64,000 nt of DNA from Sphagnum compactum (taxonomy: Eukaryota > Bryophyta > Sphagnopsida > Sphagnales): NCBI GenBank assembly GCA_965153455.1, contig OZ234498.1, positions 8,742,001 to 8,806,000 of the forward strand, written 5' to 3'. Below are positions 22,480-42,029 of this stretch, in pieces (the stretch's first letter is position 1; each line of letters begins with the position of its first letter). A program made the position numbers and the translations under genes. The notes under the pieces are model-generated. The model made no database searches. It saw only the letters and a list, made by a program, of their open reading frames with translations, and was not told the origin of the DNA.

Positions 22480-24690
22480 ACTGCATACCTCATCTCATTA
22501 TCATTCTAATCCTCCATGGCATCCCCAAAAGGAAAATTATCCAAAGTGTAATGATCCTATGTAAACATCCTGACAATCAAATCCAAGTGTTTGGTTAGTT
22601 GGTTGCACAACTTGGATTTTAGGAAAGACAAGGTGGAAAAACAATGTTCATCTTCTACACTACCTAAAGTCATAGCTACAGACAACTTTGCCAATGTAAA
22701 ATACTTTGACAATCGGTGTTGTAAGATGTTGTTGGATGCTAAAGTAAACAAAGTTGGATGATAGGGTTGCAAACCAATGGTGGTTCCAAAGTAACACCAC
22801 AATTGCTCCACATAGTGATCTTAAAGAGGGAAGCTCCAAAATCAAGCTCGTTTTCATTGAAAACGGTTGGGATCTTCACCCAATCAGTCATTAGGCCAAT
22901 GACCTTCTCAAAACAAGACTGAGCTTTCAATAAGGCTAAATGTCCCTGAAATGTTTATTCAACAAGAACATTAAATTAATACTAAAGATAGATGATACCT
23001 GTTGCATTCATCAATTCTTAGCTGGGGAAATGTCGCTCTAATTCCCTGATCAAAAATATGGTAGCATGTGAACACTACACCTTGATAGCTTCAAAAGTTG
23101 TTGTCCAATCATCACGTGTAGCTTAAGTGAAGACCCCAATAAGAAGGCATTTTTTATGCAATTTGTATTGTTTGCCCATGAAGTAAAAAACCACAAACTG
23201 GATGTTTGTTGCAAAATTAGTCCACCAAGTAGTTAGCAATTGGTCATTGTTGTTTTCATTGCAAGTCCAATAACGCTTTGAATTATTCTGCACCATACTT
23301 ATTTTTAGGATTTGAATACATGATTTACAATTCAACACAACACATATTCACAACAATGACAAAATCACACACAAATGTTTCACGGGGTTACGTAAACTTG
23401 ATAATCACATGGATTGGCTCCAACAGAGGCCTGATGCAATCTAACCCCATCACCACCTCAATGTCATAAAGATATTGGAGGTTGGTTTTTGTTGTTGCGA
23501 TAATATGCAAGTCATCATGCATCTTACCACTAGAGTTTTGTACTATGCAAGAACTCGTTTAACAGAGACAACATGAATATCCACCTAGTTTTTACATTAC
23601 AAAGCAATTTCAAACCCTTGGTTTCAAGTAACTTGGTAAGAGTTCCATGCTCCAAATGTCTTTTAAGTGAAGATGATAAATATGTGTACGTAGTCTGCAG
23701 CAACCCTTCAAGCTTACCAACTAGGGGTTGAACAAAAAAAGTTTGCACTACTCAAAGAGTCTAATGTGCCATGTAATGCACTACAATCACAAAAGGTGTA
23801 GCCTTGGATTTAAGTTGAGTGGCAACACTAGTTTGCAGCCCTGTGAACATTACAACTCCATTTGATCCAAAACAATTCAATTTGTTGCCAATCTGATCAG
23901 ATGTCCAGCCCCTGTATTCCATCAAAGACTTCAATATCAACTGAATCAAGTTATCAACATTACCTCCACCAATCACCTTCTCCAAATTTTGCAACAATGG
24001 AATTTTTAAAAAATTGTCAACAACATAAGCATGAACATTGCACCAAGACTAGTTGTCGATTGTGGTAATTTCATCATAGCTGATACCACGGTACTCGGCC
24101 TTTTGCACAACAACTTTAGTGGATTCAATGATAATTTAATGTTTGTTTTCAACCATCTACTAGGCCATGGAATCAAACCAATGTTTACATGGAGTCTTTT
24201 TCACCTTCAAGATATCAAATAATTATTTCATATATGTTATCAAAATTTGTCGAAGGCTGGCTATAGTGCAAGAACCAAAAAATGGCCATAAATTGAATGA
24301 ACTTGTGCTTATTTTCATTAGCTTCACCAGAATTAACCACCATTTCAGCAACAAATTTTGACCCCATTAGCCCACAATCACTCATTCTTAGCATGTTAAC
24401 TGTTAATAGACATAAAATATTGCCCCATGGTAAGTCCAAGATGTGCAACCTTGCACGTCTTCCTACTTGCATGCTTCTGCAAACTATCACTTAGGAACCA
24501 ATAGTTTTTCCTTCGCATCGAACTCACTGCAAATCTTGCAATGCACCATGTTAAGTTTCCCATCACACCCAATTACCACAACTTCAACCCAAGGTAATTT
24601 TACAACCTAGACCTCATGGAAAACTTGATTTAATTCCCATTCCTTTTTCTTGTGTTTCTTTTGTGCAGGTTTAGGAATTAAAACCTGAAT
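22480..24690 (-). pseudogene. Decayed hAT-like transposase, copy A
   Basis: On the minus strand, reading from 24690 downward, broken frames carry in order: a BED-type zinc-finger remnant with C-x2-C and a following HxxR (about 24600-24430); a segment containing FGSNGVVMFTG (23997-23761); one containing ETKGLKLL and VKTRW (23748-23530); and the C-terminal hAT dimerisation region, GSVEDEHCFSTLSFLKSK then HLDLIVRMF (22811-22557). Frameshifts and stops separate all segments, so no functional transposase can be made. The order and motifs match hAT/ZMYM-like (DUF4371-type) plant transposases. Boundaries are approximate; I did not find the terminal inverted repeats. Confidence 0.8.
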
Positions 24691-26380
24691 TGAAATCAAT
24701 ATCAAAACTTTGAAGCTAAACCATATCATTAGAAGATGATGGTAATAAAGGAGAGACATGGTGAATGATTTGAATTTAAGACAATGAAGCTATGCTTGCA
24801 AAAGATAGAGGCCCAACATTAATGAACAATTTATATTTTAAGCCCATTGGTGGTTGCAATGGATTAATGATGAAACGAAAATGATTAAAATGAAAGGTAA
24901 AAATAAAACTTAAAAGAGATGCCTAGTAACCCGATTGTAACATGAGGATTAAACAAAAATTCAAAGTAGCATAATGGCAACGTGATGACAACGCAATGGT
25001 AGTGTAGTGAATAAACACGATGAGCACACTAGAAGAACCTTTAACATGTTCATAGAAGATGAGCAGACCAAAAGAAGCTAAAAGTTTCAAGATCCCAAAA
25101 TTTTAATTCAAAACGATGGCAGCATGATGAACATACACATTACACAATGAACATAACAACATAAGTTCATACACGATGAACAAACACGATGAGCACACAA
25201 TGCAAAACAAAATGAATTGCGATGAACAAAGAAATGAACATTAAACAAGGTACCTATGGATCTTATAATCTAAAGATTAATTAGATTTTGAAGTAGAATT
25301 CGACTTGCAAATTAAATAGGGAAAGAGTAAGTTTTACTGGATGCTGAAACTCCCTTTGTGCATTCCCGCCTTTCCTTTTGTGCTCCATTTCTAGGTCCAA
25401 CGACCTTCTATCTGACATCATGAAAGTGAAGATCCTCTTGATGTCGCCTTTTGCCATAGATTTACAAAATCATTGATTCTACAAACTTAATGCTTGTAGC
25501 TCCAAGTTCTAATGTCACCTTGTTGTTAATAGAAACGACAAAAAAATGTATCGACAATTCACTACAACAAAATAAAAACAAAGAGACTTGTCAATTCTTT
25601 GTATAAATATGTAGCGGTAACTCACATAAAGAAATGAGGGAATGATGGCAATGAAGAAGGACATCATGTGCAATAAAGTGCGATGTCACCTAACAGAAAG
25701 TAAAACTAGGGTGGCTACAAGCTTGGAAAAAATGAGCACCTATGGCGATAGAGGTGGATGGGAGGCGGTTGCCCGTCAAAATCGACAAGACTAATAGCAA
25801 ACACTAACAACCTCTAACGGCTTTAGATGGAGATGTGGTGATTTCCACACCTTAATCAATCAAACCTGTAATTAGCCTTAGATTGAATGGTTAGGATTAT
25901 GGCTAACTCATTTTTTTAAAATCGTCCAATTTTATAAAGGGGGGTAGAACGAACCATTGGGATATCGCCATTTGGCAAAATTTTGCCAAAAAAAAACCAC
26001 CGACACCGCCCAAATTTAAACCTAAATCTAACTAAACACTAAATGATATGGAAACTTGAAATTAATGCCCACATGTTTTATACCTTGAAAATTTATCACA
26101 AAAGATTCAACTAATACCCTTTGAGGTTTTCAAAAAATCAATTATTATTTGAGTGAGAATTCACAAGCAAGTTTTCAAAAAGGTTATCATCTTATGTGAA
26201 AACCTTTGATTTCATTTTGAAAACCAAACTAAAAACCTGAAAATTTTTCACTGAAAATTTAGGAGAATCGCCCAACATTAGTCTCTTCCCATTTCCAAGC
26301 AATCATCCTGGATGTGTGATTTACCTTTGAACACCCAATTACCAAGTGTGGGTGGGGCCCATAGATGCTCTTACCTATTA
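24691..26380. other. AT-rich intergenic DNA, possible transposon flank
   Basis: No coding signal. Repeated GATGA(G/A)CA and AACACGATGA motifs occur around 24990-25240. The segment directly upstream of copy A may include its 5' non-coding part, since 24640-24760 weakly resembles 47430-47520. Confidence 0.4.
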
Positions 26381-26387
26381 GAACAAT

Positions 26388-26730
26388 TGTGGATGGATGA
26401 AATATTTCATCTTTTGACAACACTAATATTTTGGTAAACAACTATATGCAATAATAGGGTTGATCATGGGGAGTTTGATAGAATTGTTACCTATAGGCCC
26501 ATTGTAGATGGATGAAGTATTTCATCCTTTGACATAACCAAATATTTTCAAAACCAACAATATGCACACCTAATAAGGTTTGAATGGGGAAGTCCAATTA
26601 AAATGTTATTATGAAGTTAGTTGTGGATGGATGAAGTATGTCATCCTTTGACATAACCAATATATTCAAAAACAACAATATGAATATCTAATATGGCTTC
26701 AATGGGGGAGTCTAATTGAAGTATTATAGG
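26388..26730 (+). repeat. Dispersed repeat family 2, three tandem units of about 115 bp
   Basis: Units start near 26388, 26501 and 26618. Each contains TGGATGGATGAAGTAT, TTCATCCTTTGACATAACCA, an AACAACAATATG block, then AATGGGGAAGTC and AATTAAAATGTTA-like ends. They differ by a few percent to perhaps 20 percent. A single related copy lies at 19661-19769. Confidence 0.8.
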
Positions 26731-26945
26731 CATAAGGTTTATGAACCAACATTTTTTGGTGTGAAATTTTGTCGAAATGCGAGAAAAAATTTAAGGGTTG
26801 CAACCCCTACAAATCGTCAAAAAACAAGGTTTTTGGATTGCATTTGTCAAATTTAGAACACACATTGTTTCCAAATAACAGTAGGATTACAAAAATCAAA
26901 TAAAATGTCTTACATGTCATGTAACCAAATCTAGCTAAATTCTCC

Positions 26946-27083
26946 TGTGGATGGTTGCCAATTTGGGTCTTACTGTCTAGCTATTGGTATTCCACATCTT
27001 CACGAATAATTTAATGTGGATGGTTGCCAATTTGGGTCTTACTGTCTAGCTATTGGTATTCCACATCTTCACGGATAATTTAA
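26946..27083. repeat. Near-perfect 69-bp tandem duplication
   Basis: TGTGGATGGTTGCCAATTTG starts at 26946 and again at 27015. The two 69-bp units differ at one visible position (CACGAATAA versus CACGGATAA), so the duplication is recent. Confidence 0.92.
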
Positions 27084-27969
27084 TTTCACTTAGTCCATGT
27101 TGGAGATAATAGGGTAGTAATTACACCATTCGTGCAAGTCACTACTTATGCAACAAGGAATTTCGCTACCTTAGGACAATTAGAGCTAATGACATGCAAT
27201 TTTTTACCATTTGATAATACGAATCAAGTATGTTTTGATTTTCACCTAAAGCGTAGTCTCCTCATAGCCAAGGAATAGCCTAGATATTTTGCATGCGCTT
27301 TTCCATCATAAAGGACCCTTGGTTTTCCCCTACTACGTAAACAAAATGGTCTTGGAACTGAAGGTCTTTATGGGCTATCAAATTATGGGAAGATTGATGG
27401 TGGTTGGACAAGATTGAAAGTGGCTACACAAAAAAAATGAAAAAGATCATAAATGAAAACTATAACAATATATTTGATTATTTCTAAGGTTAAAATGTTA
27501 TGCAATTAATTTTTGGACCAATTGATGTTATTTGTGACATCATACTTGATTATAGTGAAACATTTTGAGAATATCTTTTGTAAGCTTGTTTTGATATAAA
27601 GAATGAAAAGTTTCATTCAACTTCTCCAAAACTTGGGTTGTCAAATATGTTTGTTGACGTTATAATTACAATAATCAACATTAGATCATTATATTTGACA
27701 ATGTGAAATCTTGAAATTGAAAGTTAACAATTTTCATGATGGATGAAAATGAATGTTCATAGATGAATTTCATTTATGAACAACAAATCAATCTACATGA
27801 ATTACCATGTGAAGTATCCTATTCTCTGAATAATTCATATTTTATAAGAAAGTTGAAGTCTCCAAAACCAAAAAAGATAATACCCCCTAGGAAGCCAAAG
27901 CGACTAAAACCTCATTTTCATAAACATACCCCACAAGTGATAATGTCCCATAGGTAATCCCATGACCTA

Positions 27970-28185
27970 TTGTGATGAGGTGCGTCCCAAGTTCAAATTT
28001 TATTTTTATCTTTTACAATGAGCCAATTTGATTGGCCCATTACTCCCAGAAAATGAAACTATGGAGGCTCCCCCAAAAGGTTCTACTTTGAAGTGCATAG
28101 TTTCATCCTTTTGGTGGAAGGAGGACAATATTTGCCAAAGCATATGGGCTAAGAGTGGGGTGCTATTGGGAACTCTTTGGGGAAC
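27970..28185 (+). repeat. Dispersed repeat family 3, copy 1
   Basis: Shares with 57541-57760, in order: GATGAGGTGC then TCCCAAGTTCAA, CCAATTTGATTGGCCCAT, GAGGCTCCCCCAAAA, TTCATCC, AAAGGAGGACAA-like and TTGCCAAAGCATATGGG. Same orientation, about 75-80 percent alike by eye. No coding potential. Confidence 0.8.
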
Positions 28186-28242
28186 ACGTTAAGAACTTCG
28201 GAACACTGCTAGTTCCGTTACCCGATGAGGACTGGAACAGGC

Positions 28243-28642
28243 TCAATGGATGATGAATTCGGCGAAACTGGTCGTGAAATTGAATGAACTGGATGGAAAT
28301 TGATGGCGAAGAATTGGATGAAATTGGATGAAAATTTTCATGAGCACTGGGATGAATTGGATGAAATATGTCGCAAACACTCGACGCCTAAAGCCTTGCG
28401 TAGTTCCTCCGCGTGGCTGCCGCTGCTGCTTCTCACGCTTCGCGCGCTCACGGAAGCGAGGAATTGAGTCGGAATTTTTCGCGTGCAGTAGACGAGGTGG
28501 GGGCAAGATCAGCCATGGTAGTGATGGTGGCGGAGTCAATAAGAGTTGAAGAAGAAGAGCAGGAGGAGGAGGAGGAGGAGGAGGAGGAAAGTGAGTGGGA
28601 AGTAAGTTACCGAGGGAGGAGGAGGAGGAGTTGTGGATTTGA
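28243..28642. other. Upstream region of the SR140 gene
   Basis: GATGAA/ATTGGATGAA simple repeats (28255-28370) resemble those at 40.4-40.57 kb. They are followed by a GC-richer stretch and a GAGGAG purine tract (28546-28630). Open frames occur on both strands (28413-28649 plus, 28243-28701 minus), but they are driven by these repeats. Confidence 0.45.
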
Positions 28643-28658
28643 GGTTTAGGGTTTGATG
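28643..28658 (+). promoter_or_regulatory. Telo-box in the SR140 promoter or leader
   Basis: GGTTTAGGGTTTGATG contains the plant telo-box (complement AAACCCTAA), known from promoters of translation- and RNA-related genes, where it is bound by TRB/Pur-alpha-type proteins. The same 16 bases occur in the same orientation relative to the gene upstream of the DTW gene (51589-51604). The regulatory role is inferred. Confidence 0.55.
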
Positions 28659-28753
28659 GTACTCCCACAGAAGTAGTTTGAAGACGCGACCGCGCGATCA
28701 TGGCTCTCCGAAGCAGCGATGCCGCGTCGGAACCGGATAACGTAACGTTCCTT

Positions 28754-28756
<3 letters not shown>

Positions 28757-28793
<37 letters not shown>

Positions 28794-28816
28794 CTCTCTC
28801 TCTCTCTCTCTCTCTC
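28757..28816. repeat. Compound CA/CT microsatellite in the SR140 leader
   Basis: A CA run of about 17 units is followed at once by a CT run of about 13. It lies between the telo-box and the first coding exon, probably in the 5' untranslated exon. Confidence 0.9.
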
Positions 28817-30054
28817 GCTCTCGGGTTTTCTTGCGACTTGTTTCGCTCCAATCTTTGCTTTGACAAGTACACTGGTGCAGGAGTAGGTCCCTTTGTTTAG
28901 GCGGGGTGAAGTGATAGAGAAAGTGGCATTCGTCTTTCTCAGGAGCTATGTTGGATGTTTCAGAAGATTCTATGTCATATGCAGTGCATGAGCTCTGGAG
29001 ACTCAATGGTGTCCGAGTGTTTGTCCCGATGGTGATTTGGTACTTCAGCATTATCAATTGGCTTTGAGTGTAATCTATCTCCTGGGACTAAACAGGTTCT
29101 TCTGTCTGTGTAGTTTAGCTATAATATTATAATTAGGTAGCAGCAACTCTAATGGCTACCAGAACATTCTTGCACAGTAGATTTCCTCTCTGAACCTTTA
29201 GGTGAAGTGTATGCTTTCAAGGTTTGGCATTTCCCATACCTTTTTATGATGAAATTGAGACAGAGCTCTTCATGTCTGTCTGTGGGGTTTTGGTGTTTTG
29301 TCCAGTATTTCATATTCTATGAGGGGAGGGTAGATGTGAGTATTTCCTGGATTGTGTTGGAAGTCTTCATGACATTCTGCCTGCATTTCCCTTCTGAAAA
29401 GTCTCTTGCAACTTTGTGGATTTTAACCATTAACCAAAGTCCTAGGGGTTTTGGTCTCAACCACATTATGCAGGTATTGACATGATCCGTATGCCTCAGG
29501 TGCATTCCAAAATACCTCTAATACTGCTAATTTGGACATTACTGCTGAGTCAGTTCTACACGTTCTTGAGGCTTTGTAGTTCTAGAGTTTTCTTCATTTC
29601 TCAGATGGTCAGTCTTGTTGTCTTTCTGAACAATAAAGGCTACCCTCTAAAGATTCTCTTAAAGAGGACCAGTGGTTTGCTCTGCAAATAGAAATCCCTT
29701 TGAACCTGTGATGGGTGTGAAGGTGGTCCCTGGAAAAGTGAGAAGTTGTCACTTCTGTTCATACTGCTAAGTTTTCAGTTCATTCGGAATGAGTTCTTCC
29801 CTGTTCTTTTGACCTTATCTGGGAGTTTTCTCTGATTCAAAGGAATCTTTTTGCCTGGCTATGTGTACCTTTAATTGTGAGTATGAAGATTCTTGAAACT
29901 CATGAGAGTTAATTCTCTTCTTGAACTCAAACATGTGAGTGCTGAAATCTTCTTATAGTGGATTAAGAGAAACATTTTCACAACTGCCTTTGGGTACTGC
30001 TTTTTTGCTAACCTACTTTAGGTGTTTGCTGACTAATATCTGCAGACTGGTACA

Positions 30055-38704
<8,650 letters not shown>

Positions 38705-39129
38705 CATTTCTACAAGCAAAAACTCACCAGTCTGATGTCCAGCTATTCATGTGCACAGTCTATGACTACTTGATTTTAGAACACCTATCAAGGATTGTTT
38801 TTGCTCATTAGAGGAGGTTGTCATTATCCAAAATTCAAAGTATCTGTTTCACCCCTGTGATCTTGTTCTGCTTCCCTGTCCATACTTTTTTACCTTAGTA
38901 TATTGTTGACAATGGAAGGCTGGAGTTGTGCCTTGACTATCACGAATGGTATGCACCACCTTTTGCATGACTATGTTCATGTCATGCACTAGTTGAGATC
39001 TTAAACGAGAGCTTAAAAGCATCATAATTGACATCCTAACTGAGTGAAGGGACACATTGATTCTTTTAACTGAGGTCTTACAAGAGTTCTTGAAAGACTC
39101 AGAAATAGGAGATGGAACCTTGGCAATGA

Positions 39130-39690
39130 AATAGATGATGAGATAATCTATCTATGAAGGAAGTTAGTTAGTTTAGTTTTGTAGTTATGAGGTCCACTGA
39201 ACTGGGATGCTTGAGATCGTGTTCTTGGTGTCTTTGGAAAGCTCTTGATGAGGAGGGTTGCATGGGCTTGTTTCCATGATGTTTGGACTTGCGGTACAAA
39301 AGTTCTTGAGTGTTGAATGATTTCGTCACTGAAAATTAAATTAAATAAGTTTAGTTTTGTTTAGTTTTGTAGTTATGAGGTCCAGTGAACTGGGATGCTT
39401 GAGATCGTGTTCTTGGTGTCTTTGGAAAGCTCTTGATGAGGAGGGTTGCATGGGCTTGGTTCCATGACGTTTGGACTTGCAGTGCAAAAGTTCTTAAGAG
39501 TGTTGAATGATTTCTTCACTGATAATCAAATTAAATCGGAGGTAAAAAATTTTGGAGGAATTGGAATGTGTCTTTGGTGTTGTTGAAAAGATCCTGATGA
39601 GCAGGATTTAATGGAATTTATTTGGTAAGATTTGGATTCAGAACGAATGTGGGAGAGATTTATTTTTAAGTGATTTCTGCTGCTGAAGAT
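39130..39690 (+). repeat. Dispersed repeat family 1, with internal tandem duplication
   Basis: Matches 13755-14120. The first ~200 bp (ATCTATGAAGGAAG, GAACTGGGATGCTTGAGATC, GGAAAGCTCTTGATGAGGAG, TTTGGACTTGC, TTCACTGA) is present twice, at about 39145-39345 and 39345-39530. The single right-hand part, with GAGCAGGATTTAATGGAATT, follows. The two tandem units are more alike than either is to the 13.8-kb copy, so the duplication happened after dispersal. Confidence 0.85.
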
Positions 39691-39779
39691 TCAAATAAAT
39701 TCCAAAAAACCGCGTTTTGGAAGGGAAAATCAGTTGAGGATGCGGTAACACTTGGGCCAATGGCACAGGCCACACTAGT

Positions 39780-40575
39780 AGATATGGAAAGTAGCAAAGA
39801 ATGAATGAATGAATGGGTTAATATAGATGAAAATTTTAGCTCTGGATGGATGGTGAATTAGTAAAGATGGAAACAACGATTGCATGAATAATGGTGAATT
39901 AATTAACAGAGATGGAAACTAGCAAAGGATGGATGACAAACAATGAAAACTACCAGAGTATGGATGATGACCTGATGAATAAAGATGGAAACTAGAAGGA
40001 GTAAGAATGACTAACAAAAATAGAGAAATGGGTCAATGATGAGATTAAAGAACAATGCAAACTGCCAAAGGAAGGATGGATGGATGAACTAACTGGTAAA
40101 ATGGAAACTAGAAAATGAATGAATGATGAACAAATAGATAATAGATGTTGATCAATAATGAGATGAAAAAAAAGCAATGCATCAAACAAACTACCAAAAG
40201 ATGGCTGATGAAAGTCTCACTAAATATCAACATGGATGGAAATTTAGCAAAGAAATTGATTTGATGAAAAACTAAGGACCATTTTTTTGGGGAGGTTGGT
40301 TAATTGTTCAAAGTGTAAGCTTGATACTTTATTCCATTAACAATGAGATTTTAGTAAGAGGGTTTACTTTCCACTAATTAATTAACGGGACCGTCAAGGG
40401 AAATAGTGTTTGACACCATGGATGAAGTTGGTCCATTATATGGATGAACTTTTTTTGACTATATGGTTCATCGACAAATATATGGATGAATTTATAGACT
40501 ATATGGATGAAAATCTCGACTACAGACATGAACTCCTTAACAAAATTTGGATGAATTTTCGACACCATGGATGAA
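39780..40575. repeat. Degenerate GGATGAA / GATGGAAACTA repeat field
   Basis: Dense recurrence of ATGGATGA, GATGGAAACTAG(C/A)A, AATGAATGAATG and TATGGATGAA over about 800 bp, ending just before the dehydratase stop codon. No regular long period is visible. It probably grew from a short ATGGATG-type satellite. Short minus-strand open frames here are by-products of the repeats. Confidence 0.65.
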
Positions 40576-40591
40576 GTTTTCAGATCGGCTG

Positions 40592-41851
40592 CTAGCCAAG
40601 TATCTTGGCGACGTGACCGTCGGCGGCGCCGTTGCGATCACGAGGTGGCGATGGAAGAGGATCCTTGATGCGAGGTGGAGGAGTCGGGGTGGCCGTGGCG
40701 GCCGTGGCGTCTTCGCCCTTCTGTAATTCTCCCAACTTCTCAGATCCAGGAATGGTGAGCATGCGCGGATGCGGAACCAAAGCGCGGGAGACATCGCCCC
40801 ACCAGTCGGGATGAGAGGTGTACCATTGCTTGGTTTTGAGTAAGCCTTGGTCCCACGAAGTGCGTTCGCGCCAACCGAGGGCCTTGAGCTTGGCGTCGTC
40901 CAAATAGTAGCGCTGATCGTTGAAGGGACGATTATCAACGAATTTGATGCATTTGGAAGCATCGAGATTGAACAAACCGATGATATCCTTGGCGACGTCC
41001 AACACACGACGTTCCTTTTTGGTTCCGATGTTATAAACATGGCCCACGCTTCCCTTGTGAAGCACAACATCGAAAGCTTCAGCTACGTCGTCGCAGTAAA
41101 GATAGCTGCGCACATTCGACCCATCTCCATGAATGGGTAGTGGCTGTCCTTGCATTGCTAAGAGCATGAACTTGGGAATGAGCTTCTCCGGAAACTGGTT
41201 AGGTCCGTAAACGTTGTTGCCTCGCGTGGTGATAATGGGTAAACCGTAGGAACGACCGTATGCCATAACCAGCATTTCCGCACCCGCTTTGGTAGCAGAG
41301 TAAGGATTTGTGGGGAGCAGTTGACAAGCTTCATGGTTTCCCACGATTGCATCAGCCTCGGTTTCACCATAAACCTCGTCAGTACTCACGTGAATAAACC
41401 GTTTCACGCTACCCACCAGTTTGCAAGCCTCCAGTAGCACATGGGTACCGTAGATGTTGTTTTTGGTGAACTCGAAGCTGTTGCCGAAGGAGTTGTCCAC
41501 ATGGGTTTGTGCAGCAAAGTGCATGATGGTATCGATATGTTCAGTGATAAGCAAGTAGTTGACGAGATCTGCACTCCCCACGTCTCCTTTCACGAACTTG
41601 AAATTACTATTCTGGGAATTCGACGACTTGTGCTGCAAGCTGCAGAAGGAAGGTCCCAAATTGTTCAGATTTGAACAATAGTCCAGCTTATCTAACACTA
41701 CCAGCTTGTACTGCGAGTATTTCTGAACCAGTCGATTCGCTACATGCGATGCGATGAATCCCGCTGCACCTGTTATGAGGATATTTCTGGGCGTATAATA
41801 ATTATGAGATGCAGGTTTCTCCATTTCCAACAGCGGATCCTCCAAGTGCAT
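40592..41851 (-). CDS. Stand-alone UDP-glucose 4,6-dehydratase (N-terminal RHM domain only)
   Basis: One uninterrupted frame of 419 aa. It is a short-chain dehydrogenase/reductase-fold nucleotide-sugar 4,6-dehydratase: Rossmann glycine motif GAAGFIAS at residues 28-35, NAD-ribose region VVLDKLDYCSNLNNL at 51-65, dehydratase signature STDEVYGE at 156-163 (Asp158, Glu159), and the catalytic pair Tyr184/Lys188 in PYSATKAGAEM. All key residues are present. The wording up to WWGDVSRALVPHPRM follows plant rhamnose synthases RHM1-3 very closely. Those proteins continue with a ~300-residue 3,5-epimerase/4-reductase domain. Here the chain ends in a 40-residue Pro/Ala-rich tail and a stop. The expected product is UDP-4-keto-6-deoxyglucose, which would need a separate NRS/ER enzyme to become UDP-rhamnose. 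Met1 (41851) or Met10 could start. The lack of introns and GC-rich codons set it apart from its neighbours, but plant RHM genes often have few introns. Confidence 0.93.
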   Translation of the reverse strand: MHLEDPLLEMEKPASHNYYTPRNILITGAAGFIASHVANRLVQKYSQYKLVVLDKLDYCSNLNNLGPSFCSLQHKSSNSQNSNFKFVKGDVGSADLVNYLLITEHIDTIMHFAAQTHVDNSFGNSFEFTKNNIYGTHVLLEACKLVGSVKRFIHVSTDEVYGETEADAIVGNHEACQLLPTNPYSATKAGAEMLVMAYGRSYGLPIITTRGNNVYGPNQFPEKLIPKFMLLAMQGQPLPIHGDGSNVRSYLYCDDVAEAFDVVLHKGSVGHVYNIGTKKERRVLDVAKDIIGLFNLDASKCIKFVDNRPFNDQRYYLDDAKLKALGWRERTSWDQGLLKTKQWYTSHPDWWGDVSRALVPHPRMLTIPGSEKLGELQKGEDATAATATPTPPPRIKDPLPSPPRDRNGAADGHVAKILG

Positions 41852-42029
41852 GTACTACAAGCAGCAGCAACAGATCAAGCTCTCGAATGTAGAAAAGAAA
41901 AACTCACCCAACCTTGGGAGACAAAAATTCAAAACCAAAAAAATCAAACAATTCAGATGATGTCGTGATCACTGCCAGGAAGCAAACTGTAGATGGAAAA
42001 ATGGCAAAAAATTTACATGTAAAATCTGG

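Noticed and set aside
28243-28701. Minus-strand 152-codon open frame upstream of SR140, and the plus-strand Glu-rich frame at 28413-28649
   Set aside because: Both are driven by GAGGAG and GATGAA simple repeats, with poly-Pro on one strand and poly-Glu on the other, and have no conserved motif.
28700-28900. MALRSSDAASEPDN... as an N-terminal coding exon of SR140
   Set aside because: The frame runs into the CA/CT microsatellite and a stop. The conserved N-terminus of the family (TSFSMIRKKTPFQKHREEEEA) begins at 30055/30064, so the upstream segment is treated as untranslated leader.
40592-41851. Horizontal transfer of the dehydratase from bacteria
   Set aside because: Intronless and GC-richer, but the sequence follows plant RHM motif for motif (for example NNIYGTHVLLEACK and NNVYGPNQFPEKLIPKF), which bacterial RmlB does not.
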